From Sphingomonas sp. BK345 (GTDB lineage: Bacteria; Pseudomonadota; Alphaproteobacteria; Sphingomonadales; Sphingomonadaceae), in NCBI RefSeq assembly GCF_014193845.1, contig NZ_JACHZX010000001.1:496001-560000 (forward strand): 64,000 nt of DNA, in the 5' to 3' direction. The translations under genes and the position numbers were made by a program. This document shows, one piece after another, positions 8,377 through 17,275 of the stretch (positions are counted from its first letter, which is position 1; each line of letters opens with the position of its first letter). Under the pieces are notes generated by a model. It saw only the letters and a list, made by a program, of their open reading frames with translations. It did no database searches and had not been told where the DNA came from.

Positions 8377-10695
8377 ATGCCGGGCGAGCGGGTGACGATG
8401 CTGATGCTGGGCGCCGCCGCGCTCGCCAACCCCGCGATTGCGCAGGAGCGCGCGGACGCGCCGCCCGCCGGCGCCGAGCCCGACGTCATCGTCGCGGCAC
8501 CGCGCCCCCCCGGCTCGGCGATCGGCGACAACGAACCCATCGCGGTGCTCGACCAGCGCGCGCTGCGCTCGCTCGGCGTCACCGGGCTGAAGGAGGTGCT
8601 CGACCGGCTCCGCCCGCTCACCGCGGGGATCGGCGGCGCCGAGCCGGTGATCCTGCTCAACGGTCGGCGGATCAACGGCGTCGCGCAGATCCAGTCGATC
8701 CCGCCCGAGGCGATCGAGAAGGCCGAGATCCTGCCCGAGCAGGACGCCGCGCGCTTCGGCTACCCGCCCACCGTCCGCGTGCTCAACCTGATCACCGCCA
8801 AACACTTCCGCTCCACGGTGGCGCAGCAGCTCGCCGGCCCCACCACGCGCGGCGGCGGCGCGACGCAATATGCCGAGGCGACCGCGACGCGGATCGACCA
8901 GTGGCGCCGCGCGACGCTGCAGGTCTCGCACTTCCGCCAGCTGCCGGTGCGCCAGTCGCAGCGTGCGATCGCGCCCGAGCCGGTGCCCCTGCTCGGCGGC
9001 GGCAGCGGCGACGTCGGCGCCGGGCGCTATCTCCAGCCGCTGACCGACACGATCAAGGTCGACGCCACCGCCGCGCGGCCGCTCGCGGCCAAGCTCGATG
9101 CCGATCTCAACCTGACGATGGAGGCGACCCGCAACCTGCGCCGGAACGGCCTCGCCCCGCTGCTGGGCGAGGACGAGACGATGCCCGGCCGCTATCTCCC
9201 CGGCACGTTGCTGCGCCAGCGCGATACCGCCTTGACGCTGCGCGGCAATGCCGGGCTGCACGGCAGCGCGGGGCGGTGGATCTGGGACGCGACGGGCGGG
9301 TACGAGCGGATCCGCGGCGGCGTCACCGCCGAGCAGGCGCGCGTGCTCGACGATCCCGCGCGCGCGCTGTCGACGCGCGGGCGCTCGCTCACCGGCACCG
9401 TCAGCACCCGACTGACCGCGAGCGGGCCGCTGCTGCGCCTGCCCGCGGGCGAGCTGCAGGTCACCACCAGCGCCGACGTCGCGCGCGCCACCAGCGACGG
9501 CAGCGCCGCGGCGGACGTCCCGCTGCTCGCGACGCCGGTGCCGCGGCTGCGGCGCACCAGCGCGGGCGCGAGCCTGGGCGCGGTGCTGCCGATCGCGGCG
9601 GCGAGCGAGGGTGTGCTGGCGCCGCTCGGACGACTCGCCGCCACCGCCACGCTGGGGGTCAACCGGGTGACCGGCTTCGAGCGGCTGACCAGCCTCAGCT
9701 ATGGCGCGACCTGGCAGCCGGCGCGCGCGGTGGAGCTGACCGCCACGGTCAACCTTGCCCAGACCGCGCCGCCGATCACGTCGCTGACCGGCACGCTGGT
9801 GGCGGTGCCCAATCTTCCCGTCTTCGACTATGCCACCGGCACCAGCGCTTTCGTCGACGCCGTCTACGGCGGCAATCCCGCACTGCCGCCCGAGCGCACC
9901 CGCCTCACCACGCTGGGGGTCGCGCTGCGGCCGTTCGCCGAACGCAGCTTCGACCTGCGGCTCGACTATCTCGTCACGCGGGCCCGGGACCGCACCATTA
10001 CTCCGGTGAGCGGCTCGTCGGCGTTCGAGGCGGCCTTTCCCGACCGCTTCGTGCGCGATGCCGCGGGACGGCTGGTGCGGCTCGACCTGCGCCCGGCCGC
10101 GGTGGCGGCCGAGGACGAGCGCCGGCTGCGCTTCACGCTCAACCTCTTCACCGAACTCGGGCCCAAGCCGGTCGCGCCGCCCGCCACGCCCGACCCCAAA
10201 GCGCCGCCACCCGCGCCGCCCAAGCCGCGGCCGAGCGTCTACGTGATGGGCAGCGCGACATGGCGGCTCTCGGATCGGCTGACCCTGCTGCCGGGCCAGC
10301 CCGCGCTCGACCTGCTCGACGGCGCCACGCTCGACGGCAACGGCGGCCGGCCGCGCTGGGAGGTCGAGGGCAACACGGGGATCAGCTACGGGCTCGCGTC
10401 GCTGGGTGTCTACGCGCGGCTGCAGGGGGCGACGCGGGTGCGCGACCTGCTGCCCGCGGCCGACCTGCGCTTCTCCGGGCGCGACTGGCTGGTGCTGTAC
10501 GGCAACCTCGACGCCGAGAAGGTGGTGGGGCGGCCCTGGGCGAAGCGGCTGTCGCTGTCGTTCACGGTCGAGAACCTGTTCGACGACCGGATCGCGGTGC
10601 GCGACGGGCTCGGCGCGACGCCGCTGCGCTTCCAGCCGGGACTGATCGACCCGGTCGGCCGCTCGGTCCGGCTGGGCGTGCGCAAGCTGTTCTGA
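8377..10695 (+). CDS. TonB-dependent outer-membrane receptor, compact type
   Basis: A 772-residue outer-membrane receptor with signal peptide (LMLGAAALANPAIAQ), a plug (VLDRLRPLTAGIGG, then VILLNGRRINGVAQIQ), and a barrel ending with the expected aromatic C-terminus (RKLF). The ATG has GAAGGGAG 8 bases upstream. Unlike most receptors of this size, the plug lacks a clear glycine-rich VRGxPS segment and reads IEKAEILPEQDAARFGYPP instead, which is typical of a divergent sphingomonad group. A Pro-rich external or periplasmic loop (PPATPDPKAPPPAPPKPRP) lies near residues 600-620. Ligand unknown. No substrate-specific partner is next to it; the following gene is convergent. Confidence 0.9.
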   Translation: MPGERVTMLMLGAAALANPAIAQERADAPPAGAEPDVIVAAPRPPGSAIGDNEPIAVLDQRALRSLGVTGLKEVLDRLRPLTAGIGGAEPVILLNGRRINGVAQIQSIPPEAIEKAEILPEQDAARFGYPPTVRVLNLITAKHFRSTVAQQLAGPTTRGGGATQYAEATATRIDQWRRATLQVSHFRQLPVRQSQRAIAPEPVPLLGGGSGDVGAGRYLQPLTDTIKVDATAARPLAAKLDADLNLTMEATRNLRRNGLAPLLGEDETMPGRYLPGTLLRQRDTALTLRGNAGLHGSAGRWIWDATGGYERIRGGVTAEQARVLDDPARALSTRGRSLTGTVSTRLTASGPLLRLPAGELQVTTSADVARATSDGSAAADVPLLATPVPRLRRTSAGASLGAVLPIAAASEGVLAPLGRLAATATLGVNRVTGFERLTSLSYGATWQPARAVELTATVNLAQTAPPITSLTGTLVAVPNLPVFDYATGTSAFVDAVYGGNPALPPERTRLTTLGVALRPFAERSFDLRLDYLVTRARDRTITPVSGSSAFEAAFPDRFVRDAAGRLVRLDLRPAAVAAEDERRLRFTLNLFTELGPKPVAPPATPDPKAPPPAPPKPRPSVYVMGSATWRLSDRLTLLPGQPALDLLDGATLDGNGGRPRWEVEGNTGISYGLASLGVYARLQGATRVRDLLPAADLRFSGRDWLVLYGNLDAEKVVGRPWAKRLSLSFTVENLFDDRIAVRDGLGATPLRFQPGLIDPVGRSVRLGVRKLF

Positions 10696-10713
10696 GCCGC
10701 GCTGGCGGCGACC

Positions 10714-11583
10714 TCAACCGAGCACACGCGCCAGGATCGCGGCGTTGCGTTCGAGCAGCGCCGGGTCGCGCGCCGTCGCCGCGGTGAAGATCGCGCCGTC
10801 GAGCGCGCTGTCGGCGGGCACGGCGGATCGATCGGGGGGCAGCAGCGACGCCAGCGCCGCCACCGCGGCGCGCGCCACCCGCCCGTTCGCCGCCGCCTGC
10901 GCCACCACAGTCGCGAGATCGACCGCGGGCCCCTCGTCGCGCCACGAGTCATAGTCGGTGACCATGCCGACCAGGGCGTACGGCAGCTCGGCCTCGCGCG
11001 CGAGCCGCGCCTCGGGCAGCGCGGTCATGCCGATCACGTCGCAGCCCCAGTCGCGGTACAGCCGGCTCTCGGCACGGGTCGAGAACATCGGCCCTTCCAT
11101 CGCCAGATAGGTCGCGCGCTCGGCCACGCGCCCGCCCGCCGCGGTGACCGCCGCCGCGACCAGCGCGGAGAGCCGCTGGCACACCGGGTCGGCGAAGCTG
11201 ACATGCGCCACCAGCCCGCTGCCGAAGAAGGAGGCGGCGCGCGCGACGGTGCGGTCGACGAACTGGTCGACCAGCACGAAACTACCTGGCGCCAGCTCGT
11301 CGCGCAGCGACCCGACCGAGGAGAGCGCGATCACGTCGGTGCAGCCGGCGCGCTTGAGCGCGTCGATGTTGGCGCGCGCGGGGATGTCGCCGGGTGCGAG
11401 CCGGTGGCCGCGTCCGTGCCGCGGCAGGAAGCGCACCGGGACGCCGCCGAGCCGGCCGAACAGGATCTCGTCGCTCGGCGCGCCCCAGGGCGTCGCGACG
11501 TCGCGCCACTCGGCTTCCTCCAGCCCGTCGATCCCGTACAGGCCGGAGCCGCCGATGATCCCGATCGTCCATTGCGCGTTCAT
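10714..11583 (-). CDS. mtnP: S-methyl-5'-thioadenosine phosphorylase
   Basis: A 289-residue purine nucleoside phosphorylase-family enzyme that splits methylthioadenosine with phosphate into adenine and methylthioribose-1-phosphate, the first salvage step after polyamine and homoserine-lactone synthesis. Visible family signatures are IGIIGGSGLYG at residues 6-16, the phosphate-binding FLPRHGRGH, NIDALKRAGC, the SVGSLRDELAPGSFVLVDQF block, the catalytic EGPMFSTRAES and the purine-site NMTA-like segment read here as IGMTALPEA, then MVTDYDSW. Two ATGs stand in tandem at the start; the second (11583) has better spacing to GGGAG. The gene is monocistronic and convergent with the TonB receptor. Confidence 0.94.
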   Translation of the reverse strand: MNAQWTIGIIGGSGLYGIDGLEEAEWRDVATPWGAPSDEILFGRLGGVPVRFLPRHGRGHRLAPGDIPARANIDALKRAGCTDVIALSSVGSLRDELAPGSFVLVDQFVDRTVARAASFFGSGLVAHVSFADPVCQRLSALVAAAVTAAGGRVAERATYLAMEGPMFSTRAESRLYRDWGCDVIGMTALPEARLAREAELPYALVGMVTDYDSWRDEGPAVDLATVVAQAAANGRVARAAVAALASLLPPDRSAVPADSALDGAIFTAATARDPALLERNAAILARVLG

Positions 11584-11607
11584 CATTGCTCCCTGATAGT
11601 CCTGGCC

Positions 11608-12030
11608 ATGCGTTTCCCCCTCCCCGCCGCGCTCGCGCTGCTCGCCCCGGTCGCTGTGGCCGCCCCCGCCGACGCCGCGACCCCGATCGCGGGACGCTAC
11701 CTCACCCAGGACGGCGCGGGCGTGGTCACGGTCGGGCCGTGCGACGGCAGCGTCTGCGGCCGGCTCACCACCATCCTCAAGAAGCGTCCCGGTGCGCCCG
11801 ACACCGACGTCAACAACTCCGACGCGGCACTGCGCTCGCGCCCGATCCTGGGCCTGCCGATCCTGTCGGGCTTCACCGACGAGGGCAAGGACTGGCGCGG
11901 CAAGATCTACGACCCGCGCAACGGCAAGACCTACAAGTCGATCGTCGCGCGCAACGCGGACGGCACGCTCAACGTCAAGGGCTGCATCGCCTTCTTCTGC
12001 CAGACGCAGGTGTGGAAGCCGGCAAAATGA
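11608..12030 (+). CDS. DUF2147 secreted protein
   Basis: A 140-residue protein with an N-terminal signal peptide (about 23 residues, cleavage after ADAA) and a DUF2147 domain: GRYLTQDGAGVVTVGPCDG, then CGRLTTILKK, a middle segment ILGLPILSGF, and a C-terminal YDPRNGKTYKSIV followed by VKGCIAFFC. Four cysteines could form two disulfides in the periplasm. DUF2147 proteins are common in Sphingomonas and other bacteria, with no established biochemical role. It is divergent from mtnP with only 24 bases between the start codons, so the two promoters overlap each other or the gene starts. Confidence 0.88.
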   Translation: MRFPLPAALALLAPVAVAAPADAATPIAGRYLTQDGAGVVTVGPCDGSVCGRLTTILKKRPGAPDTDVNNSDAALRSRPILGLPILSGFTDEGKDWRGKIYDPRNGKTYKSIVARNADGTLNVKGCIAFFCQTQVWKPAK

Positions 12031-12100
12031 ACGCGATTTCGCGTGCTTAGCGGCACCTCTCCGGCCTAGGCTGCGCTTTGGGGGCCGCAAGGAGAGAGAC

Positions 12101-12406
12101 ATGCGTTCCATCCTCATCGCCACCGTCGCGCTGATCCTGCCGTTCGGCGCCACGCCGGCGTCGGCGCAATGGGCCGGCTTCGTCGATATGTCGCCGCCGA
12201 TCACCGCACCGATCGTGTCGGGCAATTTCCTGCTCGGCGGCGGGCGCGACACGCCGACGATGTGGCGCCAGCGGGTGCATCTCGCCGACCAGCTGCGCGC
12301 CGAGGTGCGCGACATGCTGGCCGCGAACGACGGCGAGCTCACCGACAAGCAGGTCGCGTACATTCGCAAGCGGGTCCGCCGCATCAACGGCAACCGCTCG
12401 TTCTAG
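12101..12406 (+). CDS. Small secreted protein of unknown function
   Basis: A 101-residue protein with a clean signal peptide (MRSILIATVALILPFGATPASA, cut into two parts here: basic MR then a hydrophobic core ending PASA). The mature part carries PPITAPIVSGNFLLGGGRD and a helical C-terminal half rich in charged residues (RVHLADQLRAEVRDMLAAND, then KQVAYIRKRVRRI). GGAGAGAG lies just before the ATG. No recognised domain. It follows the DUF2147 gene by 70 bases on the same strand and could be co-transcribed. Likely periplasmic. Confidence 0.72.
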   Translation: MRSILIATVALILPFGATPASAQWAGFVDMSPPITAPIVSGNFLLGGGRDTPTMWRQRVHLADQLRAEVRDMLAANDGELTDKQVAYIRKRVRRINGNRSF

Positions 12407-12421
12407 GCTGACCGCGTCCCT

Positions 12422-13261
12422 TCAGCCAAGCAGCCCGGCGGCGATTCCCGGCCCCCACGATCGCAACGTGAAGAACCAGGTCGCCGCCGCCACGAAGGCG
12501 GTGGCGGCGAGCAGCACTGCCGTCGCGCCGAGGGTGGTCGCAGCACGGGTCGTGCGACGGCGCACCCGGACGAACAGCTCCGCCACCGCAAGGTTGGGCA
12601 GGTAGAAGAGGAAGGCCAACGCCTGGTCGAACCCGCCGCGGAAGTCGGCGGTGTGGCCGTCGCGCCCGATCGCCAGGAACCAGGCGCCATATTCCGTCCG
12701 GTACAGCCACGAGCCGACGGTGAGCGCGAACAGCCGGATCGCCCAGGCGCGGTGCGCCTCGGTACGCCCGGCACGCGCCGCGGCATAGGTCAGCGTCGCG
12801 GCCACCGCCATCAGCGCGCCGTACAGCGCGAAGCCGGTGCTCATCACCGCGCCGCCGATCGTGCCGCGCGACAGGATGAAGCCGAGCCCACCCAGCCCCG
12901 CCACACCCGCGCACAGCACGTACAGCCGTCCCAGCCACCGGTGAAGCGCGGGATGACGCCGCCGAAGCGCGCCGATCAGCTGGAGCGGGCCGAGCAGCAG
13001 CAGCACGCCGCCGGTGGCGAAATGCGCGCCCATCGCCAGCGTCGCCAGCGGCGTGGCGGGATCGTGCAGGTTGGCGAGCGACTCGTTCCAGCGCGCCGTC
13101 TCGCCGCGCAGCGCCGCGCCACCGAAGAAGGCGATGATATAGGCGCCGAAAATCGCGCCGCTGCACCAGCAGCACGCCACCAGCAGCCGCGCGCTCCAGC
13201 GCAGCGCGCGCGGCGACCACGTCGCCCTTCCCTGCCCCGCCTCCGCCGCGACCGTCGCCAT
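12422..13261 (-). CDS. DUF2306 multi-pass membrane protein
   Basis: A 279-residue inner-membrane protein with about seven hydrophobic segments. The DUF2306 region is recognisable in the middle: HFATGGVLLLLGPLQLIGAL, followed by the conserved basic loop RRRHPALHRWLGRLYV. The repeated His and Arg at membrane borders are typical for this family, whose role is not established. A GGGGAGG site stands 6 bases before the ATG. It lies 59 bases downstream of the beta-propeller gene on the same strand and may share its transcript. It converges with the small secreted gene, leaving 15 bases between stops. Confidence 0.8.
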   Translation of the reverse strand: MATVAAEAGQGRATWSPRALRWSARLLVACCWCSGAIFGAYIIAFFGGAALRGETARWNESLANLHDPATPLATLAMGAHFATGGVLLLLGPLQLIGALRRRHPALHRWLGRLYVLCAGVAGLGGLGFILSRGTIGGAVMSTGFALYGALMAVAATLTYAAARAGRTEAHRAWAIRLFALTVGSWLYRTEYGAWFLAIGRDGHTADFRGGFDQALAFLFYLPNLAVAELFVRVRRRTTRAATTLGATAVLLAATAFVAAATWFFTLRSWGPGIAAGLLG

Positions 13262-13320
13262 GCGCCGCCTCCCCTCTCGCGGCGATCGTCGCGCCGCGCC
13301 GAGCGCTTGGCAAGCCGCGC

Positions 13321-14151
13321 TCAGGCGGCGAGGCGGAAGTGGAACAGCCGGCTCGGCCCATCCTCGGGCAGCAGGTACAGGTCGCGCCCCTGGATCGCCA
13401 TGCCCTCGCCTGTGTACGGGCCGCCGCGCCCGAACGGTCGCACCGGACCGATCGCCCCGGCGCGCAGCGTGCGACGCAGCGCGAGCGAGGGCCAATCGAG
13501 GAAATCGACCGTCCCGCTCCACAGGTCGAGGTTGCCCCCGGCGACCAGCACGCCGTCGACGAACTTCATGTCCTGATAATGCGTCACCGAAGGGTTCGGG
13601 ACGGTACGCACCGTCGCGCCGTCGGCGGGATCGATCACGTAGAGCAGCCGGCTGTCCCAATTGCCCGCGACCAGCCACCCGCCGGGCGCGACCGCGACGC
13701 AGCCGAGATGATCGGCGACGCGCAGGCGCCGGCGCACCCGCAGCGTCGCGGCATCGAGCTCGATCAGCACCGCCGAGCTGTCGGGGCGCATCTCGGCGAC
13801 CGGCACCCACAATCGACCGTCGTGGAAGGAGAGCCCGCCGGGATGGTAGCGCACACCGTCAGTGAGCTCGACGCGGCGCACGGAGCGGCCGGTGGCGCGA
13901 TCGAACTCGTGAAGGTAGCCGCGTCGCGCGGCGCCGTCGACGGAGGTGACCCAAATTCGCTGCGCGCCGACCTCGACGCCCTGAACGTGGTACAGCTCGC
14001 CGTCGAGCGGCAGCGCGCCGAGCAGCCGCGCGTCCTCGACCGCGCCGTCGAACCGCTCCGACGCGCCCGCCACCGACAGCCCGGACAGCAGCAGCAGCGC
14101 CGCGGTGACCGCCGCCCGCCCCAGCCGCCGCCCGATCGCCTGCCGCCCCAT
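13321..14151 (-). CDS. Secreted beta-propeller-like protein
   Basis: A 276-residue exported protein: signal peptide (TAALLLLSGLSVAGASE) followed by repeated short beta-strand blocks such as YHVQGVEVGAQRIWVTSVDG, GLSFHDGRLWVPVAE, HLGCVAVAPGGWLVAGNWDS and GMAIQGRDLYLLPEDG. The recurring pattern of hydrophobic-GG-LWV or LLYVID strands suggests a six- or seven-bladed propeller resembling the DUF6454/SMP-30-like group. No catalytic residues can be named with confidence. It precedes the DUF2306 gene on the same strand. Function unknown; periplasmic location inferred from the signal peptide. Confidence 0.7.
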   Translation of the reverse strand: MGRQAIGRRLGRAAVTAALLLLSGLSVAGASERFDGAVEDARLLGALPLDGELYHVQGVEVGAQRIWVTSVDGAARRGYLHEFDRATGRSVRRVELTDGVRYHPGGLSFHDGRLWVPVAEMRPDSSAVLIELDAATLRVRRRLRVADHLGCVAVAPGGWLVAGNWDSRLLYVIDPADGATVRTVPNPSVTHYQDMKFVDGVLVAGGNLDLWSGTVDFLDWPSLALRRTLRAGAIGPVRPFGRGGPYTGEGMAIQGRDLYLLPEDGPSRLFHFRLAA

Positions 14152-14447
14152 CTATGCCCCCGCCGCCGCGTCCCCGCGCCGCCTTGGCAGGCGCGCGTGT
14201 CAGCGACGCTGAGCTTTGGTTGCAGTTCGGCGGCAGCGCGCCGGGATGGGTCGGCGATGGCGGTCACGCCGAGCGAGCGGCGGCGTAGCGGGCGAGGCCT
14301 CACCCCGGCCGCTTGTAAGGATCGCCGCGATCGCGGCTGAGTCCGTCCAATCGAACGTTCGCGGAAGACGGTATCAAGGCCGTGCCGGGGGAGAACGGCG
14401 AGTGCGCGATCGGCAGGATCAGCGGCGCGGGAGGGAAAGGGACGGTG

Positions 14448-15260
14448 ATGCCCTATCGTCATGGCTATCGGGCAGTGCTGCTGCTGTTGCCGCTGATCCT
14501 GTTGGCGTTTTGGCCCGGCTATTTCGGCGCGCTGCGCGCCGCGCCGCTCGCGCTCCACTTGCACGGACTGAGCGCCACCGCCTGGCTGGTGCTGCTTGCG
14601 CTCCAGCTCTGGTCGATCCACGACCGCCGCGTCGCGCTCCACCGCGCCGCCGGCCTAGCGCTGTTCGCGCTGGTGCCGCTGTTCGCGGGTGCCAGCCTGG
14701 CCGCGATGCAGGGCGGCATCGCGCTCTTCGCGGCGCGCAGCGACCCCTTTCATTCCAGCTTCGGCGCGCGGCTCGCGCTGGTCGACCTGATCGCCCTCAT
14801 CACCTTCGTCGCGCTGGTACGTCAGGCGCTGCTCGCACGACGGGAGGTGCACGCCCATGCCGCGGCGATGCTGGCGACCGCGCTGCAGGTGCTACCGCCC
14901 GTCCTGGGGCGGCTGTTCCCCGCCATCCCCGGCTTCTTCGACTGGGACGTGGCGGGGCACAGCGGCTTCGCGCTGTCGTTCCAGATGGCGATGCTGGCGT
15001 CGATCGGCGGTGCGCTGGCGCTGTGGCGTGGACGGCGCGGCGGCGGCGCGTTCCTCGCGACGGCGGGCTCGCTCGCGCTCCAGGCGGTGGCGTTCGACAC
15101 GGTCGGCGCGGGCGCGGCGTGGGAGAGTGCGGCGCGCGCCCTGCTCGCGGTGCCCGCGGCGCTGCTGTTCACGCTCGGCGCGCTGGCCGCGGCGGGCGCG
15201 CTCGCCGAGGGCTGGCTGCGCGTCCCGCCGCGCGCGCGGCCGCGGCTCGGCCTGGCCTAG
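14448..15260 (+). CDS. Multi-pass membrane protein, unknown function
   Basis: A 270-residue inner-membrane protein with roughly seven transmembrane helices, for example AVLLLLPLILLAFWPGYFG (first), SATAWLVLLALQLWSI, LALFALVPLFAGASLA and a C-terminal helix ending in a basic tail (PPRARPRLGLA). Conserved-looking His residues occur in ALHLHGLSATAW and LHRAAGL, reminiscent of small heme-handling or DUF2306-like membrane proteins, but I cannot assign a family. The ATG has GAGGGAAAGGGA just upstream. The preceding 296-base divergent space (14152-14447) shows nothing else that I can identify. It converges with the glycosylase gene, 5 bases between stops. Confidence 0.72.
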   Translation: MPYRHGYRAVLLLLPLILLAFWPGYFGALRAAPLALHLHGLSATAWLVLLALQLWSIHDRRVALHRAAGLALFALVPLFAGASLAAMQGGIALFAARSDPFHSSFGARLALVDLIALITFVALVRQALLARREVHAHAAAMLATALQVLPPVLGRLFPAIPGFFDWDVAGHSGFALSFQMAMLASIGGALALWRGRRGGGAFLATAGSLALQAVAFDTVGAGAAWESAARALLAVPAALLFTLGALAAAGALAEGWLRVPPRARPRLGLA

Positions 15261-15265
15261 CCGCC

Positions 15266-15892
15266 TCACACCGGCGCGGCGTCGGCCCCCGCGCCATAAT
15301 GGTGCCAGGTGAAGATCGCCGCCGCGCCACGGTGCGGGCGCCACGGCTCGGCCAGCGCGCGGGTGAGCTTCTCGCTCGGCCGCTCGGCATGGCCGAGGAT
15401 GCGGCCGGTCTCGATCTGCACTGCCAGGTCGCCCGCGGGCCAGATGTCGGGGCGCCCCTCGGCGAACAGCAGGTACACCTCGGCCGACCAGCGCCCGATG
15501 CCCTTCACCGCGACGAGCTGGGCGATCGCTTCCTCGTCGTCGGCGGGCAGCGCGGCGAGATCGAGCGCGCCACTCGTCACGAGCCCGGCGAGGCTGCGCG
15601 CATAGCCCGTCTTCTGCCGCGAGAAGCCGCAGGCGCGCAGTTCCTCGTCGCTGAGCGCGGTGACCAGCGCCGGGTCGCCGGGATCGCCGCGCTCGGCCAG
15701 CTTGCGCCACACCGAGTCGGCCGCGCGCACGCTCACCTGCTGGCCGACGATCGTGCGCAGCAGCGTGGCATAGCCGGTGGCGCGGATGCGCGGCGCGGGA
15801 TAGCCGACCCGCTCGATCGCGGCGGCGAAGGCGGGCTCGATCGCGGCCAGCGCGTCGAGCCCGGCGGTGAGTGCCGCGGCGCTCAGCCCCAT
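15266..15892 (-). CDS. DNA-3-methyladenine glycosylase II-like (HhH-GPD)
   Basis: A 208-residue base-excision repair glycosylase that would remove alkylated purines from DNA. The helix-hairpin-helix reads LVAVKGIGRWSAEVYLL (about residues 126-142), followed by the Gly/Pro loop and catalytic Asp in WPAGDLAVQ. The N-terminal half has the typical TIVGQQVSVRAADSVWRKL block. This matches the short bacterial AlkA/Mag-type enzymes that lack the extra N-terminal domain of E. coli AlkA. The start ATG at 15892 lacks an obvious Shine-Dalgarno sequence, so the true start could differ by a few codons. The ferredoxin gene is divergent from it. Confidence 0.9.
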   Translation of the reverse strand: MGLSAAALTAGLDALAAIEPAFAAAIERVGYPAPRIRATGYATLLRTIVGQQVSVRAADSVWRKLAERGDPGDPALVTALSDEELRACGFSRQKTGYARSLAGLVTSGALDLAALPADDEEAIAQLVAVKGIGRWSAEVYLLFAEGRPDIWPAGDLAVQIETGRILGHAERPSEKLTRALAEPWRPHRGAAAIFTWHHYGAGADAAPV

Positions 15893-15946
15893 TGCGCGGC
15901 CCGCACGCAAGCGGCATGGATCGGGCGATTTTTGGTGGAGACCAGC

Positions 15947-16264
15947 ATGCCCAAGCTTATCGTCGAGACGCGCGCGGGGGAAGAACGCGAGATCGACGGC
16001 GCCGCCGGCCTGTCGGTGATGGAGGTGATCCGCGAGGCCGGGATCGACGAGATCCTGGCGCTGTGCGGCGGCTGCTGCAGCTGCGCCACCTGCCATGTCC
16101 ACGTCGACCCCGCCTTCGTCGCGCTGCTGCCGCCGATGGGCCAGGACGAGGACGACCTGCTCGACGCCACGAGCGACCGCGACTCGACCTCGCGACTGTC
16201 GTGCCAGATCGAGTTCGGCCCGGCGCTCGACGGCCTGCGCGTGCGCGTCGGCGCCGACGACTGA
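15947..16264 (+). CDS. 2Fe-2S ferredoxin (adrenodoxin/putidaredoxin type)
   Basis: A 105-residue soluble electron carrier of the ISC-type or monooxygenase-type ferredoxin family. The cluster loop is CGGCCSCATCHVHV (from residue 41), with the fourth ligand in LSCQIEFG. The C-X5-C-X2-C spacing is met if the first, sixth and ninth positions are ligands, and an additional Cys replaces the usual Ser or Ala at CGGxC. PPMGQDEDDLLD is the conserved segment seen in P450-linked and Fdx2-like proteins. GGTGGAG precedes the ATG. No P450 or reductase lies beside it, so its partner is unknown. Confidence 0.92.
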   Translation: MPKLIVETRAGEEREIDGAAGLSVMEVIREAGIDEILALCGGCCSCATCHVHVDPAFVALLPPMGQDEDDLLDATSDRDSTSRLSCQIEFGPALDGLRVRVGADD

Positions 16265-16302
16265 GGCTGTCCTGCGATCGGTTGAAGGGGCTCGCGCGAA
16301 GA

Positions 16303-16507
16303 CGCGATGACGCGAATAGGGCGGTGCCGAGGGAGGGCACGTAGCGCCGGGATAATGATCACGCGGAGGCGCGGAGACGCGGAGCTGAACCGCGAACCGC
16401 CGCTCGTCGCCTACGCTCACGATCGGAGGGCGCCACTGCTACCGCACGCTCCCTCTCTGCGCCTCCGCGCCTCCGCGTGAAGCAGCCTTCTTCCTCGCGT
16501 CATCGCG
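16303..16507. repeat. Composite inverted repeat between ferredoxin gene and rlmB
   Basis: Two nested inverted repeats fill most of this gap. The outer arms are CGCGATGACGCG (16303-16314) and CGCGTCATCGCG (16496-16507), perfect over 12 bp. The inner arms are 26 bp each, at 16359-16384 and 16455-16480, with two mismatches, and consist of repeated GCGGAG-like hexamers. The hexamer-rich GCGGAGGCGCGGAGACGCGGAG type is what one sees as dispersed intergenic repeats in sphingomonads. It also separates two convergent transcription units and may serve as a bidirectional terminator. Confidence 0.8.
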
Positions 16508-16525
16508 CCTCCGTGCGAACGACCC

Positions 16526-17275
16526 TCAGCCGATTCGCGCTGCCGCGGCGTATAGCGCGATCGCGGCGGCGTTGGAGACGTTGAGGCTCTCCACCTTGGC
16601 CGAGATCGGCAGCCGCGCCAGCTCGTCGCAATGCACTTCGGTGTTGTGGCGCATGCCCTCGCCCTCGGCGCCGAGCACGATCGCGACCCGCTGCGCGCCC
16701 ATCGCCTGCGCCAGCGTCTGCGTCGCGTGGCCGGTCAGCCCGATGCGCCAGAAGCCGGCCTCGCCGATCTCGTCGAGCGCGCGCGAGAGATTGACGACGC
16801 GCACCCACGGCACCGTCTCGAGCGCGCCCGAGGCGGCACGGGCCAGCGCGCCTGATTCGGGCGGCGCGTGCCGGTCCTGCGTGACGATGCCGAGCGCGTC
16901 GAAGGCGGCGGCGGAGCGCAGGATCGCCCCGACATTGTGCGGGTCAATCACCTGATCGAGCACGACCAGCGGCCGCTGGTCCTCGCGGCCTTCCTCGAGC
17001 AGGTCGCCGAGCCACACGTCCTCGAGCGGATCGACCTCCGCGACCAGCCCCTGGTGGGGCGCGTCGGCGGGGACGAGCCGGCCGAGATCGGGCGCCTCGG
17101 CGAAGACGATCGGCAGCACCGGCGGCAGATCGAGCGGCGCCAGCGCCTCGCGCGTGCCCCAGACCTTGCGCACCGTCCGCTGCGGATTGGCGAGCGCGGC
17201 GAGCACGGGATGGCGCCCCCACAGCCGCGTGCGGTTGCCCTGCTGCTGGCTCGGCCGATGCCCGCGCCGCGCCAT
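16526..17275 (-). CDS. rlmB: 23S rRNA (guanosine-2251-2'-O)-methyltransferase RlmB
   Basis: A 249-residue SPOUT (TrmH-family) methyltransferase that methylates the ribose of G2251 in 23S rRNA using S-adenosylmethionine. The N-terminal RNA-binding substrate domain starts at RLWGRHPVLAALANPQR. The knotted catalytic domain carries motif 1 DPHNVGAILRSA, motif 2 VLGAEGEGM and motif 3 ESLNVSNAAAIALY, the three SPOUT signatures. Length fits the family. A basic head (MARRGHRPSQQQGNRTR) is present. It is divergent from tRNA-Tyr, and the intervening 200 bases have no gene. Confidence 0.94.
   Translation of the reverse strand: MARRGHRPSQQQGNRTRLWGRHPVLAALANPQRTVRKVWGTREALAPLDLPPVLPIVFAEAPDLGRLVPADAPHQGLVAEVDPLEDVWLGDLLEEGREDQRPLVVLDQVIDPHNVGAILRSAAAFDALGIVTQDRHAPPESGALARAASGALETVPWVRVVNLSRALDEIGEAGFWRIGLTGHATQTLAQAMGAQRVAIVLGAEGEGMRHNTEVHCDELARLPISAKVESLNVSNAAAIALYAAAARIG

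Noticed and set aside
16303..16507. A CRISPR array
   Set aside because: The repeats are inverted, not direct, there are no equal-length unique spacers and no cas genes.
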